Made by a program: the position numbers and the translations under genes. The notes under the pieces were generated by a model. It did not search any database. It saw only the letters and a list, made by a program, of their open reading frames with translations, and had not been told where the DNA came from. A DNA stretch of 64,000 nt from JAGPUQ01 sp036961295 (GTDB taxonomy: Bacteria; Pseudomonadota; Gammaproteobacteria; Pseudomonadales; Porticoccaceae): the NCBI GenBank assembly GCA_036961295.1, contig JBALVX010000001.1, positions 1,674,001 through 1,738,000 of the forward strand. Reading direction: 5' to 3'. Each line of letters opens with the position of its first letter. The stretch's first letter is position 1. This document shows, piece after piece, positions 17,620 through 26,218 of the stretch.

Positions 17620-18069
17620 TTATTTAATGACCCCTGCCTTTCCGAGGTAGCGTTGTATTTCTTTCATCAATACTTGATCTCGATTCAGATCAAATTGAGG
17701 TGCCGCATCCCAGTCGTAGAACCAGACGGGCTTGGTTTGCAATTCTTCCGGCTCATCATTAAATCTCGGTAAGATATGCACGTGGAGCGCTGGCTCCAGG
17801 TTACCCAGAATTTCGTAGTTAATACGTGCCGCACCGGTAATTTCAAGCAGGGCATCGCCGACCACCGTCATTTCATACAATAGTTTTTTACGCTCACTGG
17901 CGCTCAGTTGATTGAGATCGCTCACCACTGGATCGGGCAAAATCAAACAATAACCGCTAAGAAACTGTGAGCCGCCAAGCACTACCCATCCCGACTTAAC
18001 TCGGGCGATGGTTCTTGGATTACTGCCAAACTGGCAATCTTTTACCCACTGGTGGATTAAGGTTGTCAT
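17620..18069 (-). CDS. HIT-family protein (diadenosine polyphosphate hydrolase-like)
   Basis: A 149-residue histidine-triad-superfamily protein. The C-terminal motif is LHVHILPRF (about 95), so it follows the HxHxxPR variant found in Ap4A-hydrolase-like members rather than the full HxHxHxx of Hint proteins. It may cleave a nucleotide-phosphate bond of an adenylylated intermediate. It lies 5 bp from the MaoC C-domain gene and upstream of the CoA-transferase, which suggests coexpression. Confidence 0.8.
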   Translation of the reverse strand: MTTLIHQWVKDCQFGSNPRTIARVKSGWVVLGGSQFLSGYCLILPDPVVSDLNQLSASERKKLLYEMTVVGDALLEITGAARINYEILGNLEPALHVHILPRFNDEPEELQTKPVWFYDWDAAPQFDLNRDQVLMKEIQRYLGKAGVIK

Positions 18070-18074
18070 AAAAC

Positions 18075-18482
18075 CTAGAACTTCACGACGGCATGACCGG
18101 GTATTGTTATTTCGCCCTCGGCATTTTTTAAATACAGACTGACTTTGATTTCTTTTTTGTCGTCGTCCTTTTCCTCTACCACTCCACCAGCGCTCATGGT
18201 CTCACCTAAAAATGCGACGCGGCGGTTGGCGTAGCCAAAGGAAACTAAAGAGGCATCTTCGCCAATCCAGTCGGTAACCACCTGACCGACCCAGTCGCCT
18301 TGTAGTGGGCCGTCGAGCACGATGGCTTCGTAGCCCTCTTCCTCGGTGGCGTAGGCGTGGTCGAAGTGAATACGATGGGGATTCCAGATCGCGGCGTTGT
18401 ACATAAACAACTGTACGATACTAGCGGCGTGATCGCGGGACGGCAACAAGTCACCGACATTAATAGATTCGTAATTTAGCAT
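18075..18482 (-). CDS. MaoC-like enoyl-CoA hydratase subunit (C-terminal hotdog type)
   Basis: A 135-residue hotdog-fold protein. It lacks the canonical second hydratase motif in full but keeps NPHRIHFDHAYA (about 33-44), which contains the Asp/His catalytic region of MaoC domains, and LDGPLQGDWV. It is encoded 7 bp after a FAS1-like dehydratase-domain gene. Two-gene splits like this resemble heteromeric hydratases of steroid side-chain degradation (ChsH1/ChsH2 type), so the two products probably form one enzyme. The exact substrate is unknown. Confidence 0.82.
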   Translation of the reverse strand: MLNYESINVGDLLPSRDHAASIVQLFMYNAAIWNPHRIHFDHAYATEEEGYEAIVLDGPLQGDWVGQVVTDWIGEDASLVSFGYANRRVAFLGETMSAGGVVEEKDDDKKEIKVSLYLKNAEGEITIPGHAVVKF

Positions 18483-18489
18483 GTTCGAG

Positions 18490-18945
18490 CTACCTCGCGA
18501 TCAGGGAAGTGGTTTCATTTAAAACGGGTTCACCCGCTTCGGTTTCCACCACAACTTCGGTAAGCACAAAAATAAGTGGGCCACTTTTACCTTGTTTTTC
18601 GTAGATATCTTTTAATCGTCGAGTGATCGAAAGTTTATCTCCTGAACGAATTGGGCGATGGTAAACCGTATCGGAACTACCGGCCATTAAGCGTTTGAGC
18701 GGTAACTCGGGAATCAGCTTATCTTCTGGTATACCGTCTTTGCGCAATTGATCGACAGGTAGGATCTCCAGACTATAGCCAAAATGAAATAGCGGTGGTG
18801 CTTCATCCCCATCGAGGTACTTTTTAGCTCTCTGTCCTGTAGATACAGCGTATTTTTGGATGTCCCTGCGCGTCACTTCAACGTGCAGGGTCGGATTAGC
18901 CCGACCAATGCACGCCTTGATTTCGGGGCTTAATAACTCGGTCAT
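18490..18945 (-). CDS. MaoC-like hydratase subunit (FAS1-like dehydratase domain)
   Basis: A 151-residue hotdog protein of the FAS1-like dehydratase N-domain family: DIQKYAVSTGQ near residue 28, then PLFHFGYS, LMAGSSDTVYHRPIRSGDKL (about 88-107) and a C-terminal VVVETEAGEPVLNETTSLI strand pair. This half normally supports the catalytic MaoC half encoded immediately downstream. The start ATG (18945) has GGTAGGAATACG upstream. A strong terminator separates it from the upstream ABM gene, so it begins its own transcription unit. Confidence 0.82.
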   Translation of the reverse strand: MTELLSPEIKACIGRANPTLHVEVTRRDIQKYAVSTGQRAKKYLDGDEAPPLFHFGYSLEILPVDQLRKDGIPEDKLIPELPLKRLMAGSSDTVYHRPIRSGDKLSITRRLKDIYEKQGKSGPLIFVLTEVVVETEAGEPVLNETTSLIAR

Positions 18946-18973
18946 ATTCGTATTCCTACCTTTTTTAAATTAT

Positions 18974-19005
18974 AAAAAGATCCCGGCGAATACCGGGATC
19001 TTTTT
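18974..19005 (-). terminator. Rho-independent terminator after the ABM monooxygenase gene
   Basis: AAAAAGATCCCGG (18974-18986) pairs perfectly with CCGGGATCTTTTT (18993-19005) around a 6-nt loop. The A/T arms make it usable in both directions. Confidence 0.9.
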
Positions 19006-19023
19006 AACATGATGGGCTGGTGG

Positions 19024-19311
19024 CTATTCCACCGCGGGAAGGATCTGAATGTCCGGCGCGCCGCCCAGGAATTCACCTAAACGTCCGCCTAATTCTTTAA
19101 AATGCGCGGTTCCTCGATGTGCACCCAGCGCAGCTTCGTTGCTGTACTGCTCTAACATTATGTAAGTGGTAGCGTCGTCGGTTTTGTGCAATTGATAAAA
19201 AGTGCAATCCGGCTCGTTGGCTCTCACCTGAGCTGCTAACTCTCGCATCAAATCCTCGAAACCTGCCTGTTTACCGTCTTGTACTTTTAAGGTTGCGATA
19301 ACTCCAATCAT
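19024..19311 (-). CDS. ABM-domain (antibiotic biosynthesis monooxygenase-like) protein
   Basis: A 95-residue dimeric alpha-beta barrel protein: VIATLKVQDGKQAGFEDLM at the start, ANEPDCTFYQLHKT in the middle, and HRGTAHFKELGGRLGEFL near the end, the usual YgiN/ABM layout. Members are cofactor-free monooxygenases or quinol-interacting proteins, many uncharacterised. It lies downstream of the LLM oxidoreductase on the same strand and ends at a strong terminator. Confidence 0.85.
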   Translation of the reverse strand: MIGVIATLKVQDGKQAGFEDLMRELAAQVRANEPDCTFYQLHKTDDATTYIMLEQYSNEAALGAHRGTAHFKELGGRLGEFLGGAPDIQILPAVE

Positions 19312-19390
19312 AATTACTGTCCTGTTTATAATTTACTTTAAACGGAATGGCCTGCTTGAAAGCAATAATTTAGTATTACCTCGCCGCCAC

Positions 19391-19422
19391 CTTACTATAA
19401 CTTTACTATTACTTTACTAAAG
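19391..19422. repeat. Tandem repeat, 3 x 10-11 bp, across the LLM gene stop
   Basis: CTTACTATAA, CTTTACTATTA and CTTTACTAAAG are consecutive. The last unit covers the final codons and the stop of the minus-strand LLM gene is within the array. Confidence 0.75.
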
Positions 19423-20344
19423 GTAACACCTCTTTGGCGAAACGTTCGATCTGTTCGTAGCGTTGCTCGGGCGGACTGACGGCGTCCATAATCATATGGC
19501 GAACACCTGCATCTCTGAAGGCTTGAATTTTTTCGGCAATGTCTTCCGGTCGTCCCAGGGCACAGTATTTTTTGGCCGGATTGCGGAAGTCACTGGCGTA
19601 GCGCTCGCTCAGGTGCTCGGTGGCAATATCCCAGGATGCCTCGAAACTGTCGTCAATGCGGAAGAACAAGAGATGGGCCGTATCGAACCTGGTTAATTCC
19701 CGCTGCGCCTGTTCTGCACTCTGCGCTATCAGCTCAAGAAAGGACGCAAACATCTCAGGCGTAACCACATATGACACATAGCCATCTGCCATGCGCCCCG
19801 CACGCCTGAGTGCCGCCTCGGAACGTCCACCACACCAGATGGGCGGGCCACCAGCCTGCATGGGTTTAGGTAGCATTTGCACGTTTTCAAAAGGATAAAA
19901 GCGACCATCGTGAGAGACTTCGTCGCCACTCCAGAGCTTGCGCAACACGTCTATACCTTCCGATAGTCGCGCGCCACGCTCTTTCACCGGCACTCCGCAG
20001 GCAGCGTATTCATTGGGAAACTCGCCCCCAACCCCGACGCCAAACACCAGGCGACCCGAACTTAATTGATCCAGGGTGGAGACTTGTTTTGCCACCGCCG
20101 TCGGATGCCGCAAAGGCAGGAGATACACCGAGGTACCGAACATCAAACGATCACTCAATGCCGCAGCCTGGGCAAGCTGAATTAAGGGATCGAGAATGGG
20201 CATGGCAAAGGCCACGTGGTCTCCGACCCACAGGGAATCGAGACCAATACGATCTGCCAGCGTGGTGACACTACGAACGGCCTCAGCACTATCCATAGAC
20301 ACCATCCAGCCAAATTTCATTTCATCGGTAAGAGGTAAGTTCAT
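19409..20344 (-). CDS. LLM-class flavin/F420-dependent oxidoreductase
   Basis: A 311-residue TIM-barrel protein of the luciferase-like monooxygenase class. Segments WVGDHVAFAMPILDPL (about 40), FGTSVYLLPLRHP (about 69), GRLVFGVGVGGEFPNEYAA and PPIWCGGRSEAALRRAG are typical of the subfamily described for mycobacterial F420-dependent enzymes (Rv2161c-like). Whether this organism makes F420 cannot be told here; an FMN-dependent role is possible. It sits between srkA and the ABM gene on the minus strand. Confidence 0.85.
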   Translation of the reverse strand: MNLPLTDEMKFGWMVSMDSAEAVRSVTTLADRIGLDSLWVGDHVAFAMPILDPLIQLAQAAALSDRLMFGTSVYLLPLRHPTAVAKQVSTLDQLSSGRLVFGVGVGGEFPNEYAACGVPVKERGARLSEGIDVLRKLWSGDEVSHDGRFYPFENVQMLPKPMQAGGPPIWCGGRSEAALRRAGRMADGYVSYVVTPEMFASFLELIAQSAEQAQRELTRFDTAHLLFFRIDDSFEASWDIATEHLSERYASDFRNPAKKYCALGRPEDIAEKIQAFRDAGVRHMIMDAVSPPEQRYEQIERFAKEVLPLVK

Positions 20345-20411
20345 CGTTGTTGCTCCTGTTTTTTTCTTCCATTTTTTTTCAACTATAGCTTTATGTTCCG
20401 CTGCTTTTTTT

Positions 20412-20450
20412 CTTACATCGGTGCCTTACATAAACGCCCTACATTAATTC
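20412..20450. repeat. Tandem repeat, 3 x 13 bp, across the srkA stop
   Basis: CTTACATCGGTGC, CTTACATAAACGC and CCTACATTAATTC. The last unit holds the end of srkA; the other two lie downstream of its stop. Confidence 0.8.
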
Positions 20451-21464
20451 TAAAACCGGTTCAGACAAGGCCGCGTATTGCTCGCGCAATTCCAGGATAT
20501 GTTCTCCCCAGTAGCGTTCGGTGTTAAACCAGGGGAAGGCGCGGGGAAAGGCCGGATCGTCCCAACGGCGCGCCAACCAGGCCGCGTAGTGCATCATTCG
20601 CAAAGTACGCAGAGGCTCAATCAGCTGAAGTTGCCGCGGATGAAAATCATAGAATTCATTATAACCATCCACCACTTCCGATAACTGGGCTGTGCGCATT
20701 ACCCGGTCTCCGGACAACAACATCCAGATATCCTGCACTGCGGGTGCCATGCGCGCATCATCCAGATCGACAAAATTCGGCGCGTCATTGCGCCACAGCA
20801 TATTACCGCCGTGACAATCGCTGTGGGTGCGAATCATAATCATCGGCTGCTGTTTGGAGAAAACTTCCTCAACCGCTTGCAACAGGTCTACGGTCAAGGA
20901 ATCGTAAGACGCCTTCAAGCTTGCCGGGATAAATTGTTCGCTGATTAGCGCCCTGCTATCGTAACCATAACTCTCAATGGTCAGACTGGGGCGATACTCG
21001 AACGGCCGGATCGCGCCGATGGCATGAATACGCCCGATCAAACGCCCAAGAGTCAAAAGATTATCGAGGTTCTCCAGCTCCGGCGCGTGTCCACCTCGCC
21101 GGGGAAACAGCGCGAAACTAAAGTCACCGTAGTGAAACAGGCTTTCCCCCTGCTCGTTGCGCAAGGGCGCTACCACCGGCAGCTCGTGCTCCATCAACTC
21201 AAAACTGAACTGATGCTCTTCTTTTATCTGTTGTTCCGACCAGCGCTCGGGACGGTAAAATTTGGCAATCAACGGCTCACTCTCGTCAATACCAACTTGA
21301 TAGACCCGATTTTCGTAACTGTTCAACACCAACAAACGACCGTCGCAAAGGAAGCCCTGACTCTCAACTGCATCCATCAAAAATTCTGGGCTTAGTGTTT
21401 CAAAAGGGTGGGTGTTCAAACATTGCACCTTGATATTTGCAGAGCTTTCAATATTTATCTCCAA
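20439..21464 (-). CDS. srkA: Stress response Ser/Thr kinase SrkA (YihE/RdoA)
   Basis: A cytoplasmic aminoglycoside-phosphotransferase-fold kinase that protects cells under envelope and oxidative stress. It has 341 residues against about 328 in E. coli. The N-lobe has SYENRVYQVG and a Lys in LIAKFYRPERWS. The catalytic loop is HSDCHGGNMLW (about residue 214) and the metal-binding Asp is in FVDLDDARMAP. The first 13 or so residues before THPFETL are unlike the family, so the start could be further in. Confidence 0.9.
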   Translation of the reverse strand: MEINIESSANIKVQCLNTHPFETLSPEFLMDAVESQGFLCDGRLLVLNSYENRVYQVGIDESEPLIAKFYRPERWSEQQIKEEHQFSFELMEHELPVVAPLRNEQGESLFHYGDFSFALFPRRGGHAPELENLDNLLTLGRLIGRIHAIGAIRPFEYRPSLTIESYGYDSRALISEQFIPASLKASYDSLTVDLLQAVEEVFSKQQPMIMIRTHSDCHGGNMLWRNDAPNFVDLDDARMAPAVQDIWMLLSGDRVMRTAQLSEVVDGYNEFYDFHPRQLQLIEPLRTLRMMHYAAWLARRWDDPAFPRAFPWFNTERYWGEHILELREQYAALSEPVLELM

Positions 21465-21529
21465 TACATCTTGCCATTACAGGGAGTGTTTAAAACCTGA
21501 AAGCAAAACGTCTCATTTAAAAAAATCCA

Positions 21530-21564
21530 TCAAAAAAAGGAGGCCTTAGTCTCCCTTTTTTTGA
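21530..21564 (-). terminator. Terminator downstream of the VPAxY-repeat pseudogene
   Basis: A-rich arm with GGAG (21530-21542) pairs with CTCCC and a T-run (21551-21564), one bulged base. Read on the minus strand it ends in seven T residues. Confidence 0.75.
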
Positions 21565-21578
21565 TCCTGAAAAAACGT

Positions 21579-22881
21579 TTAGATACTTACATTAAGCGCT
21601 TTCAACGTATCCAATGTCAAACCGCCCGTAGCCAGATTATTTTTGCGTTGGAAGTTCCACCACAATTAAAGTCTGACGACCAATTACGCCATCAATCGGT
21701 CCTGGGTTGAAGCCGGCGTTTTTGAGAGCCTGTTGAACACCAGTAATAATTTCATTGGACATATTGGTTTCGCACAAAACCGATTTCCATTCCAACTTGG
21801 TGCTGGAGACCTTGAGGCGTTTGGAAACATTTTTGGTTTCTTCCGGAATCTTTGTGCGAACTTCTCGAGCATCAGAGACCAGCTTACGTACTTTTTTGTC
21901 GGCGTAAACTGCGGGCACTACAACTTTAGTAAATGTGGCTGGAGTCTTAACCACCCGACGTTTCACCGTTTTGTGTTTGGCCGGATACTCTTTTTTACAA
22001 ATCATATTACCGGTTCTTTTGCCAACATCTCCGTGGCTCGCCAAAGCGTGCCAAATGTATTTTCCTTCGGCAATTTTTACTCGTTTTTGAACTTCTTCAT
22101 ATTTGGCAGGGATCACTGTACGAACTTCCTTGGCATCGCTAACCAATTTACGAACCTTGACGGTTTCGTACTTGGCGGGGATTTCCACTGTCCGGGAACC
22201 GGCTGGGGTTTTAAGTACGGTTTTGCTGACCGTTTTGTACACAGCGGGCACTTCTACCAAACACATAATTTCATCCGTGGAGTTATCGATTTTTTCCACC
22301 GGGCCACGACCCGCTTTCCAAACCGACTTAGCGGGTTCTACTAACACTTTTCCCTTAAGCGTTTCATATTCTGCGGGGGCTTCAACCAGTTTTTTGGCCG
22401 CCGGAGCAACCAGAACTTTTTCTTCAACAAACTTATACTCCGCCGGCGTGAAGGAAATTTTTTGAGACTCCTGGCTAGCAAGTACTTTTTGCATTTCGGA
22501 TTTGTATTCAGCAGGTTGATAGTGTTCGTGATAGTACTCATTCGGCGCAGCCGCCTGAAGATCAACTCCGCTCCGGCCTGCGGCTGTTAGCACTGCGGGA
22601 TTGATCGGAACATTACTTTTCAGCGAGCCACTGACCCAGGCACTGTACGCAGCACTGGTTTCAATTTTTTCCACTTCGGTGCCATACACAGCTGGAACCG
22701 GAATTGATTTGGTAGATGCTTAAGAAACCAACACTTTCTCAAGCGCTTCTTCATATTTTGCCGGCACAACATCTACTTTTTCCGACGCTTCACGCACCAC
22801 CACCTTCGAGACCTTCTATTGGTATTGGGTATAGACTATTTGATCGAAATTTCCACTCTCAACTTGCACTCTCATAGGCAT
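21579..22881 (-). pseudogene. Decayed VPAxY-repeat protein with C-terminal peptidoglycan-binding domain
   Basis: The readable frame codes for a protein built of VPAxYxTVxxxVLxxPA units, ending in a peptidoglycan-binding helix bundle (GVQQALKNAGFNPGPIDGV). Three lesions are visible. A TAG at 22816-22818 and a TAA at 22720-22722 lie in frame, with clear family sequence on both sides (VVVREASEKVDVVPAKYEE, then a stop, then ASTKSIPVPAVYGTE). Near 21655-21663 one extra base shifts the frame; removing it gives NFQRKNNLATGGLTLDTLKA and a stop at 21579. The uninterrupted 350-codon stretch 21637-22689 begins at a GTG that is merely the Val of a repeat unit. No signal peptide remains at the 5' end. Probably a cell-surface protein once. 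Confidence 0.85.
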
Positions 22882-22964
22882 CTGAGGTTCGACCAGCGCT
22901 GCCGTCCTCAGTTGCGATAGATTATCAGCCGTATACCGGAACAAGGCTTATCATTGGGCACCAC

Positions 22965-24263
22965 TCAAATCGCCCCAGCACCGAGTAGCTCATCGAAGGG
23001 TAATACCGGCAACAGCGTGCCAGCGGGCAATTCACCCGCCCCCGCCTCCACCAAAATAAAGCAATTACAGCGCGCCAAGGCACCAAAGGCACCCGAGCTC
23101 TGCTGCCGATCCGGTGTAACTACAAAACCGCCGCCGGGCGAGGCATGCAATTCTGACGCAGTTAATTTTGAGCGGCTCAAACGCCCTCGCACCAGCTCAA
23201 GACGATTGCGATCAGAGCGCATCGACTGGGTGATAGGCGCGCTCAACATCAACGGTTCCGGGTCGTCCGCCCCCTGAAGCTTGCGAAGTACCGGCGCGAC
23301 CAACTGATGAAAGGTAACCAGCGCGGACACCGGGTTACCAGGCAGCCCAAAGAATGGGGTTTGGTCTAGATGACCAAAAATAAAGGGTTTTCCCGGTTTA
23401 ATGGCGACTTTCCAGAAATCGAGATTGCCTAGCTCCTGCAACACTTCGCGGGCGTAATCGGCCTCGCCCACTGAAGCACCCCCACAGGTCAGCACCACGT
23501 CGGCACGACGCTGGCCTTCCATACAGACTTGCCGTAGCTGCTGGGGGTCATCGGCAACCACTCCGAGGTCTACCACCTCGATGCCCAATTTTCGTAACAT
23601 CACCTGTAGCACATGGCGATTACTTTCGTAAATATCGCCGGGGCCAAGCGCTTCTCCCGGTGCACGCAGCTCGTCGCCGCTGACAAATAAAGCCACACGC
23701 AGCGGTTTGCGCACTAGCGCCTGGGCTAGGCCCAGAGTCGCTAACACACCAACTTCAATGGCACCGATACGACGCCCCGCACTGAGCATAATATCGCCGC
23801 AGGCCACATCTTCACCTCGGTAGCGCACGCTGGCACCTTGCCGAGATGGCGGCGTTACCAGGCGCATCACCTCGTCCTTATTACCCGCCTCCACCGCGAC
23901 ATTTTCTTGAATCACCACGGTATCCGTCCCTACAGGCAGGGTTGCTCCGGTGGTAATACGCACACATTCCCCGGTCGAGACGGTGCCGTTAAAAGGTTTA
24001 CCCGCCAGAGACTTGCCGACCACTGGGTAAGTGCTGCTCCCGGAAATATCGGCAAAACGCAAAACGTAGCCATCCATCGCCGAGTTATCCGCAGGGGGCG
24101 AATCCAGGGGGGAGACAATATCTTCGGCCAGTATGCGACCCACTAATTCCGCCAGTGGTTTGGTTTCGGTAGCCCGCGCACGCGCATCGCTGCCGGCAGC
24201 AAGGCTGGCCAACATAGTTTGCCGGGCGTCGGCAAGCGACATCATCGGAGTGTTTATGGTCAA
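22965..24263 (-). CDS. moeA: Molybdopterin molybdotransferase MoeA
   Basis: Inserts molybdate into adenylylated molybdopterin. It has 432 residues: DNSAMDGYVLRFADI (about 60-74) in domain III, the GPGDIYESNRH segment, TCGGASVGEADYAREVL (about 255-271) with the molybdopterin-binding core, and FFGLPGNPVSALVTF (about 308-322). The C-terminal domain ends in ARCNCFILVEAG. On the minus strand upstream of moeB's 3' end by 96 bp, and 7 kb from the moa operon on the other strand, so cofactor genes form two units. Confidence 0.94.
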   Translation of the reverse strand: MTINTPMMSLADARQTMLASLAAGSDARARATETKPLAELVGRILAEDIVSPLDSPPADNSAMDGYVLRFADISGSSTYPVVGKSLAGKPFNGTVSTGECVRITTGATLPVGTDTVVIQENVAVEAGNKDEVMRLVTPPSRQGASVRYRGEDVACGDIMLSAGRRIGAIEVGVLATLGLAQALVRKPLRVALFVSGDELRAPGEALGPGDIYESNRHVLQVMLRKLGIEVVDLGVVADDPQQLRQVCMEGQRRADVVLTCGGASVGEADYAREVLQELGNLDFWKVAIKPGKPFIFGHLDQTPFFGLPGNPVSALVTFHQLVAPVLRKLQGADDPEPLMLSAPITQSMRSDRNRLELVRGRLSRSKLTASELHASPGGGFVVTPDRQQSSGAFGALARCNCFILVEAGAGELPAGTLLPVLPFDELLGAGAI

Positions 24264-24302
24264 AATGGCACTTCCTAATTCAAGTCGCCCAGTAGTTAAA
24301 CC

Positions 24303-24332
24303 GAGCCTAAGTAAGTGGAGTCTAAGTAAGTG
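24303..24332. repeat. Tandem repeat, 2 x 15 bp, between moeB and moeA
   Basis: GAGCCTAAGTAAGTG and GAGTCTAAGTAAGTG differ by one base. Confidence 0.85.
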
Positions 24333-24359
24333 AAGCCAGAAAAATCACCACAGCCTTGC

Positions 24360-25163
24360 TTAACTGGCATTGTGGCATACAGGGCAATCAGGCCACACCG
24401 GCAACTCAAAACTCTGCCACTCTCCGTAAGCGCCATCAAATAATAGTAAGCGTCCCGCCAGCGTTTTCCCGACGCCGGTTAACACTTTGATGGTTTCCAG
24501 TGCCTGCATACTGCCGATAATACCCACCAAGGGCGCTAATACCCCGGCTTCGACACAACTCAATTCCTGCTCGCCAAAGTGCCGACTCAAACATTGGTAA
24601 CACGGCGCACCCGGCGTCATCGGAAATACCGCCACCTGGCCCTCCATACGAATTGCCGCACCGGATACCAGCGGTGTTTGGTTTTGGTAACACACTTCGT
24701 TTAGCAATTCGCGAGTGGCTAAATTGTCGCTGCAATCGACCACCACATCGACCTTTGATATATCGACCTGCGTAATATCAAACTGCGCGATACCGCTGCT
24801 GGCGTTTACTGCCTCGATTTTTTCCACCTCGAGTCTTTCTATCACGGGCACCAGCTCGACGTGGGGATTAATCGCCGCCAGGGCCTGCGCCGCCGACTCT
24901 GCCTTGTTTTTGCCTAAATCTGCATCGCCGTGCAAAACCTGGCGCTGGAGGTTGGACAACTCAACGTTATCAAAATCTGCCAGCAACAAACGGCCAATAC
25001 CAGAGGCCGCCAGATATTGAGCCGCCGCGCAGCCCAGACCACCCAGGCCTACGATCAAAGCGGTGCTGGTGGAAAGCGTCTCCTGACCGTCAAAACCGAA
25101 CTGAGGGAGCAATAATTGCCGCCCGTAACGGCTTTGCTGTGCGCGGGAAAGTACTTTATTCAT
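24360..25163 (-). CDS. moeB: Molybdopterin-synthase adenylyltransferase MoeB (ThiF/HesA family)
   Basis: Adenylates the C-terminal Gly of MoaD. It has 267 residues: RYGRQLLLPQFG at the start, the nucleotide-binding VGLGGLGCAAAQYLAASG (about 35-52), the Asp switch in DCSDNLATR, and two zinc-binding pairs CYQC and CPVC near residues 189 and 262. No rhodanese domain follows. It is transcribed before moeA. Confidence 0.93.
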   Translation of the reverse strand: MNKVLSRAQQSRYGRQLLLPQFGFDGQETLSTSTALIVGLGGLGCAAAQYLAASGIGRLLLADFDNVELSNLQRQVLHGDADLGKNKAESAAQALAAINPHVELVPVIERLEVEKIEAVNASSGIAQFDITQVDISKVDVVVDCSDNLATRELLNEVCYQNQTPLVSGAAIRMEGQVAVFPMTPGAPCYQCLSRHFGEQELSCVEAGVLAPLVGIIGSMQALETIKVLTGVGKTLAGRLLLFDGAYGEWQSFELPVWPDCPVCHNAS

Positions 25164-25273
25164 AGCTTATTCACTGGGGCCAGCTAGCATTGTAGCGGAT
25201 ATGTTGCGCATAATAGCCGGAGCACTCGGTCTTGTCGTTACTGCCGGAGTCTGGTATCACTGTTTGCGGCGAT

Positions 25274-25325
25274 CTGCTCCGGCAATCTACCCCGAGCATC
25301 TGCTCCGACAACCTACTCCGGCAAT
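25274..25325. repeat. Tandem repeat, 4 x 13 bp, upstream of the GST gene
   Basis: CTGCTCCGGCAAT, CTACCCCGAGCAT, CTGCTCCGACAAC and CTACTCCGGCAAT are contiguous and lie in the moeB-GST divergent spacer. Confidence 0.9.
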
Positions 25326-25364
25326 CTGGTTTAACTCAGGCCACTCACTAGAGGACAAGTAAAA

Positions 25365-26000
25365 ATGAAACTCTACGACTACCCTAAAGCCCCCAACCCC
25401 CGTCGCGTGAATATTTTCCTCGCGGAAAAAGACATAGAAATTGAGCGTGTTGCTGTGGATTTGATGCAAGCCGAGCAACTAAAGCCCGAGTATCGAGCCA
25501 AAAATCCGGCCTGTGATGTACCTATGCTAGAGCTGGACGACGGCACCTGCATCAGTCAAATTCGTGCCATTTGCCGATATTTTGAAGAAATTGAACCATC
25601 GCCCCCACTGCTGGGTAGCACGCCTACCGAAAAAGCCCAGTGCGAAATGTGGGAACACCTGGCCTCTATGAATGGCCTACTGGCCATCGCCGAAGTGTTC
25701 CGCAACACCGCACCCGGCTTTGCAGGCAGAGCTGGCGTTGGCCCCCACAGCTACGAGCAATCGCCAGAATTAGCCGAGAGAGGGCTACATAGGGTAAGCA
25801 ATTTTTTCACCGACTTCGATCAACGACTCAGCGAGAACGATTATGTGGCCGGTGATTTCTACTCAATGGCGGACATTACCACGCTAGTAACCTGCGATTT
25901 CGCCAGGTGGATCAAACAGGAAATTCCCGCAGAGTGTAGTAATTTACGTAGCTGGTACGACAGGATATCTCAGAGACCGTCTGTACAAGCCAACTCCTAG
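25365..26000 (+). CDS. Glutathione S-transferase family protein
   Basis: A 211-residue cytosolic GST: thioredoxin-like N-domain beginning KLYDYPKAPNPRRVNIFLAEK, the cis-Pro in CDVPMLELDDG (about 53), and an all-helical C-domain with the N-capping/hydrophobic staple region YSMADITTLV (about 167). The catalytic residue of the N-domain is not evident; the Pro-Asn-Pro-Arg stretch replaces the usual SxxS/SPxxW, as in several proteobacterial GSTs of unknown substrate. A good ribosome-binding site (AGAGGACA) precedes the ATG. Confidence 0.88.
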   Translation: MKLYDYPKAPNPRRVNIFLAEKDIEIERVAVDLMQAEQLKPEYRAKNPACDVPMLELDDGTCISQIRAICRYFEEIEPSPPLLGSTPTEKAQCEMWEHLASMNGLLAIAEVFRNTAPGFAGRAGVGPHSYEQSPELAERGLHRVSNFFTDFDQRLSENDYVAGDFYSMADITTLVTCDFARWIKQEIPAECSNLRSWYDRISQRPSVQANS

Positions 26001-26125
26001 CAGGCCGCTCAAGGAATCGTCCAGAACAACGGTTTCCCGATTACAAAGGCTGTGGTAAATTGCAGAGCGTCGCCTATCTCGACAACGATTAAAGAAAGAT
26101 TATAAAGACCTATATTCGGCATACT

Positions 26126-26181
26126 GGGCTTGTTAACTCGGCCTTGTTAACCCGGTAAAGTTAACCCGGCACTGCTAACAC
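26126..26181. repeat. Tandem repeat, 4 x 14 bp, upstream of the flavin reductase gene
   Basis: Units GGGCTTGTTAACTC, GGCCTTGTTAACCC, GGTAAAGTTAACCC and GGCACTGCTAACAC. Each carries a GTTAAC-like core, which gives three evenly spaced palindromic half-sites. Confidence 0.9.
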
Positions 26182-26218
26182 GACTACGTACCAATATTAT
26201 TTTCAAACAGGAGTATGC

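Noticed and set aside
21637..22689. Intact 350-residue gene call for the VPAxY-repeat protein
   Set aside because: Its start is the Val codon of a repeat unit, and family sequence continues past both ends after a stop and a frameshift.
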